Positions 5,301-8,239 of a stretch of DNA of 8,239 nucleotides are shown here, piece after piece. The stretch's first letter is position 1, and every line of letters starts with the position of its first letter. The notes beneath the pieces are model-generated. The model was not told the origin of the DNA. It saw only the letters and a list, made by a program, of their open reading frames with translations, and did no database searches. A program made the translations under genes and the position numbers. The stretch comes from Chloroflexota bacterium. Lineage in GTDB: Bacteria > Chloroflexota > Anaerolineae > B4-G1. The stretch spans positions 1 through 8,239 of the forward strand of contig QMOC01000084.1 in assembly GCA_003648085.1 (NCBI GenBank). Direction: 5' to 3'.

Positions 5301-7953
5301 TGCTGACGGCAAGCGCATTCTTTTTTGGAATAATCCTTGGGATCTTACGAACTATAAACCTGCGGATGGAGTTATCGGTCAGCCGGATTTCCATACTCGA
5401 CCGAGATGGGGGCGGGAATTTGGAAGGATGCGAGCAGATGACCAGGGGCGACTTTGGGTGATCTACGGATGCGGTTGGTGTAGTTGGGAAAGCCCCGTAA
5501 TCTATGGTTATAAACTCCCCCTCGATATGGGAGCAGTGCCGGTTTTGACAATAACATCCCCCTTGCCGCTTCAAGGTGGTGGGGTATTTACTTGGACCGG
5601 TGGATTGGTCGTAGGGGGGATTGACGTTGATCCTGACTGTAACTGCTTGTGGCTATCTGACCCTGATACCCATCGAGCTTTTCGTATCAGAGACGTTATA
5701 ACTCACCCGGTTGTTGATATAGTTCTCGGGCAGCTGAATGCATCTGGGATGGAGTGTAACCAGGGACGTGGGCGCGATTTCCCCTCCCAAGATTCCCTCT
5801 GTAATCCAGGACCGTTAACTTTTGATGAACATGGCAATTTATGGATATCTGACCACAATCTTGAAGTCAACGGCAATCTCCGTTTGTTAGAATTCGATGC
5901 TGATACTATCCCAGACGCGCCAACATCTGCTGTCTTCGGCATTCCAGCCACCCGTGTGTTGGGCAGAAATGGCGACTTTACCGAACCAAACTGCCTTCCC
6001 CGTGAGCAAGACCCTATATGTGGCCCCTGGGAACCGGCTTTCGATTCACAGGGTCGCATGGTTATTGGGTTCAATGGTTATTCCGGGCTTCGCTTTCCAG
6101 TGGTTTACCAAGATCCGTTGACAAACCCTTTGCCGGTGGCCGCTTTAAGTGATTTTCACTCTATGCCCCTCTCAGCGCGGTTTGATCAGTTTGATAACTT
6201 GTATATCCTCGATCACAACCGCAGCCGCATCTTGATTTACAAAAGTCGCGAAGTGCAGACATATATTGTAACTGGTACAATCAAAACCTCAGACGGGGAT
6301 CCGATCCCCGGTGTAAGGATAGAAACCCTCAGATACGCTTCTGGTGGCGTTTCCGACGCCTCCGGCGCATATACACTGACGGGATTGGTTACCGGAACTT
6401 ACCAATTGATTCCAAGTAAGAAACATTATGTGTTCACACCTGTTACCAGAATAGTCAGTGTTCCGGCAGCCACCGCAAATCAAGATTTCGTGGGTCACTA
6501 TATTCCAACCACGGCCACTATCATAACACCGCTGGCCGGAGCGACGGTATGTGACGTCGTGACTGTGACGGTAGAAGGCACGTTCGATAGTGTCGAACTA
6601 TACTTGGATGATGTCCTGCACGGCATTGCAGGTGGTCAGTCCGCTCATTGGAGTTGGAGCACAAGGCAGGTGACCAATGGGCTTCACACTCTGCGGGTTA
6701 TACCCTATGATGATGAAGGCCGTATGGGGATTTCGCAATCAGTGACGGTTACTGTGAGCAATACTCCCCTAAACACACCTTGGCTTTTATCAGGGATGGA
6801 TGGCCTAACGGTGCTTGACCTTGCCGTCTCTCCTCGTGACCGACAGGTTCTGTATGCTGTCGTAGAGGAAAGCGCAGTTTACAAGACCATTGATGCCGGA
6901 ATGTTCTGGATTAAACTCAGCAAGGGTATACCTTCTAATGCCGGATTATCCTCGTTGGCGATCAATCCTGACAATGATAAGATTGCCTATGTTGGCAGCG
7001 GAAGCGGAGGAATCTACAAGACCATGGATGGCGGCTATTCATGGTTCTCCACAGATGTGAATGCCTTGGTTAATGATTTGGCCATCGCCCTCAGCGATGA
7101 GCAAATCCTATATGCGGCCGGTTGGGGCGTCTATCGAACTATGGATGGAGGGAAAACTTGGGATTCTGTGCTAACTGATGAGTGGTTTAAAACAGTGGCC
7201 ATTGATCCTATGAATCCTCAAACTATCTACGTAGGTTCCTCGGTAATTCACAAGACAATAGATGGAGGTGGCTCTTGGATAACTCAAACAGTGGGAAACT
7301 TATCAGGTCAGATTCACGTTATTCTTATTGATCCGTACAATACCAAAATCCTTTATGCGGGCAAGTTGTGGGAACCTGGAGGAATCTACAAAAGCACTGA
7401 TGGTGGAATCTCCTGGGTACAAACGGGCCTGGAATATGGCTTCAATAGTTCTCTTGCTATGGCTCCTAATGATAGCCAAGTTTTGTACGCTGGCGATATA
7501 TGGGGTGGGATTTACAAGAGCGGTGATGGAGGTACCAGTTGGTCAAATGTAAGTGAGGGGTTGCCATCTGGTATGGCCGTGACCGCTCTAGCGGTGGATC
7601 CAACAGATTCGTGTATAGTTTATGCCGGACTTAGTGGTGGCGGAGTATGGAAGACGGTTTACGTTCCACCAATTGCAGATTTCACCGCTTCGCCTACCTC
7701 TGGTATAGCTCCACTGAGGGTGGTTTTCACCAACACCTCCACCGGCGACTACACCGCCAGCCTATGGGACTTCGGCGACGGGATGACGAGCACGCTGAAG
7801 AGCCCCACCCACGTGTACGAGACGGCCGGCGTCTACACCGTGACGCTGACAGTGAGTGGGCCGGGGGGGAGTGATAGGGAGGTGAAGGCGGATTACATCA
7901 CCGTGGGCAGCGCCCGGCGGGTTTACCTCCCACTGACGCTGCGCAATGGTTAG
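2359..7953 (+). CDS. Giant exported mosaic protein: NHL double propeller, Asp-box propeller, PKD
   Basis: The product is 1864 residues from TTG 2359. Residues 1-25 are a signal peptide (MSKR, a long hydrophobic core, then FNA before Q26). Residues about 115-172 (SNLIIISGNPVALSALLDRL, LLEQVTEDS) recall an I9/fervidolysin-type peptidase propeptide, but no protease follows. Residues 205-363 and 374-540 are a duplicated Ig-like module. Residues 550-1298 hold twelve NHL-like blades, such as GNLWVADTQNNRVLRF. Residues 1299-1382 are a carboxypeptidase-regulatory-like domain (VTGTIKTSDGDPIPGVRI, SGAYTLTGLVTGTYQL). Residues 1383-1468 are Ig-like. Residues 1473-1771 form a propeller with six Asp-boxes. 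Residues 1770-1849 are PKD (WDFGDGMTS, SPTHVYETAGVYTVTLTV). The tail is RRVYLPLTLRNG. All of these are binding or scaffold folds and I see no catalytic site, so an extracellular adhesion, scaffold or polymer-binding role is a guess. Codon use is AT-richer than the neighbours until about 7735, where it becomes GC-rich within the PKD domain. The frame is intact. Confidence 0.92.
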   Translation: MSKRVFLAIVFIITLVCALIWTFNAQNRSEVFSATIQYPPIVPNAGEIKANIPITSTSPPTLCRVYGMYNTRRSLEGPYINRQSILLWPKDLLKFMNEYQSWKMWLGSRRISPHSVRDELLVSVRAIAAMVHDLEIEVDDPDSNLIIISGNPVALSALLDRLRGHPLLEQVTEDSPARRKEGRRVWNEIPTQTYGFFKRPTLPKVNVRNPWVTNVVWGYSAPYATISITLTRDTYRVLTTTTIAGRDGLYHAYLAWEIKAGDTVEVNDGIDKIKIPVIPMKASGDASTDSITGSILPAVRKSKWAPGVHPNLEVTIGHIHKRVTVNDDGTFTIHLDNESFHSGTPGFLVYVDDVGNRIFMPFSASLIGVRRSTEFGLPWGSSHSMGISSIVWGFATPGATLMITLTRSNTLVVTRTVTSDQVGYFSVSMDHFIEDGDTIEVLDGTNLRIVQVPTITFQVDPATKIISGIAPANITKRWGGPHSLEVSIGWHTYPITTTSSGEFTVSLSANPYIAGLLGAFHYVTQDGNWVYKPLFVADPLIRGKPGDWRADTILGQPDFSQITFNEVVSNHLFNPGGIYVDRSCRPNRIYVYDSGNSRVLGLSHLGICLAGANEGQDCTTNSDCPGATCQIQEDRAADIVLGQPSFNASACNGDSGYQIYPDVPMASTETLCGLREETISVSESGSAATLATDAQGNLYVPDFYNNRILRYNDPFATDAIADYVWGQADFSGVTCNRGAGYSHTDARSLCLSPVPGYGSAKAGVTIDHAGNLWVADTQNNRVLRFPFDPALGRPADEADLVLGQPDFSTTTPGVGLNQMHNPASVRVDTNGAVYVADGAVGTGQEGRILVFEPPLSNGMPASWILTNDVREPTGLEIAPNGGIWVNDEGNDRFILFVNGVISVVVEHTGETRSWGGLGVDEDGNLIITGWDLQEILHLAAPSYTVDSIILRAHPDGIFNYTGQRGLYGGMGLEVAAGQLIYADGKRILFWNNPWDLTNYKPADGVIGQPDFHTRPRWGREFGRMRADDQGRLWVIYGCGWCSWESPVIYGYKLPLDMGAVPVLTITSPLPLQGGGVFTWTGGLVVGGIDVDPDCNCLWLSDPDTHRAFRIRDVITHPVVDIVLGQLNASGMECNQGRGRDFPSQDSLCNPGPLTFDEHGNLWISDHNLEVNGNLRLLEFDADTIPDAPTSAVFGIPATRVLGRNGDFTEPNCLPREQDPICGPWEPAFDSQGRMVIGFNGYSGLRFPVVYQDPLTNPLPVAALSDFHSMPLSARFDQFDNLYILDHNRSRILIYKSREVQTYIVTGTIKTSDGDPIPGVRIETLRYASGGVSDASGAYTLTGLVTGTYQLIPSKKHYVFTPVTRIVSVPAATANQDFVGHYIPTTATIITPLAGATVCDVVTVTVEGTFDSVELYLDDVLHGIAGGQSAHWSWSTRQVTNGLHTLRVIPYDDEGRMGISQSVTVTVSNTPLNTPWLLSGMDGLTVLDLAVSPRDRQVLYAVVEESAVYKTIDAGMFWIKLSKGIPSNAGLSSLAINPDNDKIAYVGSGSGGIYKTMDGGYSWFSTDVNALVNDLAIALSDEQILYAAGWGVYRTMDGGKTWDSVLTDEWFKTVAIDPMNPQTIYVGSSVIHKTIDGGGSWITQTVGNLSGQIHVILIDPYNTKILYAGKLWEPGGIYKSTDGGISWVQTGLEYGFNSSLAMAPNDSQVLYAGDIWGGIYKSGDGGTSWSNVSEGLPSGMAVTALAVDPTDSCIVYAGLSGGGVWKTVYVPPIADFTASPTSGIAPLRVVFTNTSTGDYTASLWDFGDGMTSTLKSPTHVYETAGVYTVTLTVSGPGGSDREVKADYITVGSARRVYLPLTLRNG
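2971..3978 (+). repeat. Tandem duplication of a ~160-residue Ig-like module in the giant protein
   Basis: Copy one spans residues 205-363 and copy two 374-540 (bases 2971-3447 and 3478-3978). They align clearly: VVWGYSAPYATISITLTR with IVWGFATPGATLMITLTR, KAGDTVEVNDG with EDGDTIEVLDG, and LEVTIGHIHKRVTV with LEVSIGWHTYPITT. Each copy seems to hold two beta-sandwich halves, giving four in a row. The DNA has diverged enough that the duplication is seen at protein level only. Such arrays usually act as stalks or spacers in surface proteins. Confidence 0.8.
4006..6252 (+). repeat. Twelve NHL-like blades with LGQPDF linker motifs
   Basis: Twelve blade cores can be counted in the giant protein, beginning near residues 577, 687, 761, 823, 872, 914, 969, 1021, 1085, 1150, 1224 and 1272. 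Typical cores are GNLYVPDFYNNRILRY, GNLWVADTQNNRVLRF and NLYILDHNRSRILIY. Seven linkers carry an A-D-x-V-L-G-Q-P-D-F-like motif: ADTILGQPDF, ADIVLGQPSF, ADYVWGQADF, ADLVLGQPDF, ADGVIGQPDF, VDIVLGQLNA and ATRVLGRNGDF. Twelve blades would fit two six-bladed propellers. NHL propellers bind proteins, sugars or nucleic acids, and the ligand here is unknown. Confidence 0.8.
6880..7542 (+). repeat. Six Asp-box (BNR) repeats of a second propeller
   Basis: The motif Y-K-[ST]-x-D-x-G-x-[ST]-W recurs about every 40-46 residues: YKTIDAGMFW (residue 1508), YKTMDGGYSW (1553), YRTMDGGKTW (1592), HKTIDGGGSW (1631), YKSTDGGISW (1677) and YKSGDGGTSW (1719). A seventh blade is probable at 1742-1767 (VTALAVDP, IVYAGLSGGGVWKT) but lacks the Asp-box. 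Each blade also carries an [IV]-[LIV]-Y-[AV]-[AG]-strand. This is a sortilin/BNR-type propeller as found in many exported proteins. No sialidase active-site residues are evident. Confidence 0.85.
7666..7950 (+). other. GC-rich PKD domain and C-terminal tail of the giant protein
   Basis: This segment encodes residues 1770-1864. The PKD hallmarks are ADFTASPTSG, the strand VVFTNTS, WDFGDG and HVYETAGVYTVTLTV. It is followed by a short linker (VGSA) and the tail RRVYLPLTLRNG, two basic residues before V-Y-L-P. Codons shift from mixed third positions to almost all G or C near base 7735, so the tail looks like resident DNA while the body looks foreign. The tail could be an anchoring or sorting signal. 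No LPxTG motif or hydrophobic C-terminal helix is present, so a classical sortase or membrane anchor is unlikely. Confidence 0.65.
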
Positions 7954-8108
7954 GGAAATGAACTCACATCCTTTCGGGCAGACGGAGGCGGTGTAGACGC
8001 ATAAGTTCACTGCGTGGGTACGTTGGAGGAGCGTATTGACACGCCTTCGCCATGACATAGCACCTGCCGCGCTGATTCGCCGACTCGCTCCAGGGGCTTC
8101 TCCCTCTC

Positions 8109-8132
8109 GGCGCGGGGGTTTAGCCCCGCGCC
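8109..8132. terminator. GC hairpin between convergent genes, possible bidirectional terminator
   Basis: GGCGCGGGG at 8109-8117 and CCCCGCGCC at 8124-8132 form a perfect nine-base-pair stem with the loop GTTTAG. A second pair, AGGGGCT at 8092-8098 and AGCCCCT at 8163-8169, could enclose it. No T-run follows on the + strand. On the - strand a T-rich run is also absent, so intrinsic termination is uncertain. The hairpin could instead be a dispersed intergenic repeat. In the rest of 7954-8158 I see no gene or other clear signal. Confidence 0.45.
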
Positions 8133-8158
8133 CTCCCTCAGATGCCCGAAATAATTTC

Positions 8159-8239
8159 TTAGAGCCCCTCGGCCTGGCGAATGAAGTCGCGGGCAACGGC
8201 TGACGTGTCACGGGAGCGGGGGAGGAGGCGGGGTCGGTG
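8159..8239 (-). CDS. Probable C-terminus of a convergent gene (5' end outside window)
   Basis: On the - strand one frame is open from the window edge to TAA (8161-8159) and encodes 26 residues ending RDTSAVARDFIRQAEGL. The codons are strongly biased to G or C in the third position, as in the CAP gene. The sequence reads like an ordinary cytoplasmic protein end with a short amphipathic helix, and it lacks the Y-L-P tail of the + strand genes. It converges on the giant gene, with a GC hairpin in the gap. I cannot assign a family. A longer open frame overlaps it on the same strand but has poor protein character. Confidence 0.4.
   Translation of the reverse strand, partial: HRPRLLPRSRDTSAVARDFIRQAEGL

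Larger units (their letters stand above)
2325..7735. other. Low-GC block within GC-rich DNA
   Basis: Counting 60-base lines by eye, 2281-2340 is about 68% GC and 2341-2400 is about 37%. Line 2401-2460 is about 42%, 5041-5100 about 45%, 7561-7620 about 52% and 7681-7740 about 55%. Then 7741-7800 is about 65% and 7801-7860 about 67%. Line 1201-1260 in the CAP gene is about 68%. The block covers nearly all of the giant gene but not its PKD/tail end. Its left edge falls in the last codons of the upstream remnant. Transfer or recombination is an inference. The switch in composition is seen directly. Confidence 0.75.

Noticed and set aside
6880..7542. Sialidase (neuraminidase) annotation from the Asp-boxes
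   Set aside because: Asp-boxes occur in many non-enzymatic propellers. The arginine triad and the Tyr/Glu active-site pattern of sialidases are not visible.
2325..7735. Insertion sequence or integron cassette as the source of the low-GC block
   Set aside because: There is no transposase, integrase, terminal inverted repeat or clear target-site duplication at the composition switches.
7915..7950. Sortase (LPxTG) or PEP-CTERM anchor at the giant protein's end
   Set aside because: The L-P-L-T-L tail lacks the LPxTG glycine, a hydrophobic helix and a basic end. PEP-CTERM would also need a transmembrane segment.
7762..8211. Open frame on the - strand (149 codons) across the giant gene's 3' end
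   Set aside because: It covers the PKD codons, the GC hairpin and the gap, and its translation is low-complexity and arginine-rich with no domain. The short frame ending at 8159 has better codon use.

Overview
The window looks like chromosomal DNA from a Chloroflexota bacterium, probably Anaerolineae-like. This is inferred from family features and not proven. The grounds are large exported mosaic proteins, NHL blades joined by LGQPDF-type linkers, a secreted CAP protein followed by Ig-like modules, and C-termini of the type R-[VI]-[FY]-L-P, which I associate with exported proteins of that phylum. No rRNA, tRNA, CRISPR array, transposase or replication gene is visible.

Layout on the + strand: (1) 1-93 is the 3' end of a gene whose product ends FRVFLPYLVRQW. 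(2) 216-2006 encodes a 596-residue exported CAP-domain protein with Ig-like, jelly-roll-like and BACON-like modules, ending RIYLPLMD. (3) 2007-2362 is a coding remnant without a start codon. It is split by an apparent 1-nt frameshift in a GGGG run, and its second reading frame stops exactly on the start of the next gene. (4) 2359-7953 encodes a giant exported protein of 1864 residues from a TTG start. It has a peptidase-propeptide-like N-terminal domain, duplicated Ig-like modules, twelve NHL-like blades, a carboxypeptidase-regulatory-like domain, an Ig-like domain, an Asp-box propeller, a PKD domain and a tail ending RRVYLPLTLRNG. (5) 7954-8158 is a non-coding gap holding a strong GC hairpin. 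(6) 8159-8239 on the - strand is the probable C-terminus of a convergent gene.

The three + strand genes appear to form a cluster of exported, probably surface or extracellular proteins that share one C-terminal motif. None is recognisably an enzyme. Most of their modules are binding, scaffold or spacer folds. The shared tail suggests a common export or anchoring route, but no partner machinery is in the window.

Base composition is strikingly mosaic. The CAP gene, the remnant and the PKD/tail end of the giant gene are about 65-68% GC in sampled 60-base lines. The body of the giant gene, from about 2325 to about 7735, is about 37-55% GC. The left switch lies inside the remnant and the right switch inside the PKD domain. 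This suggests that a foreign or exchanged gene body was joined to a resident C-terminal tail. That junction, the frameshifted neighbour and the three matching tails are the most interesting signals here.
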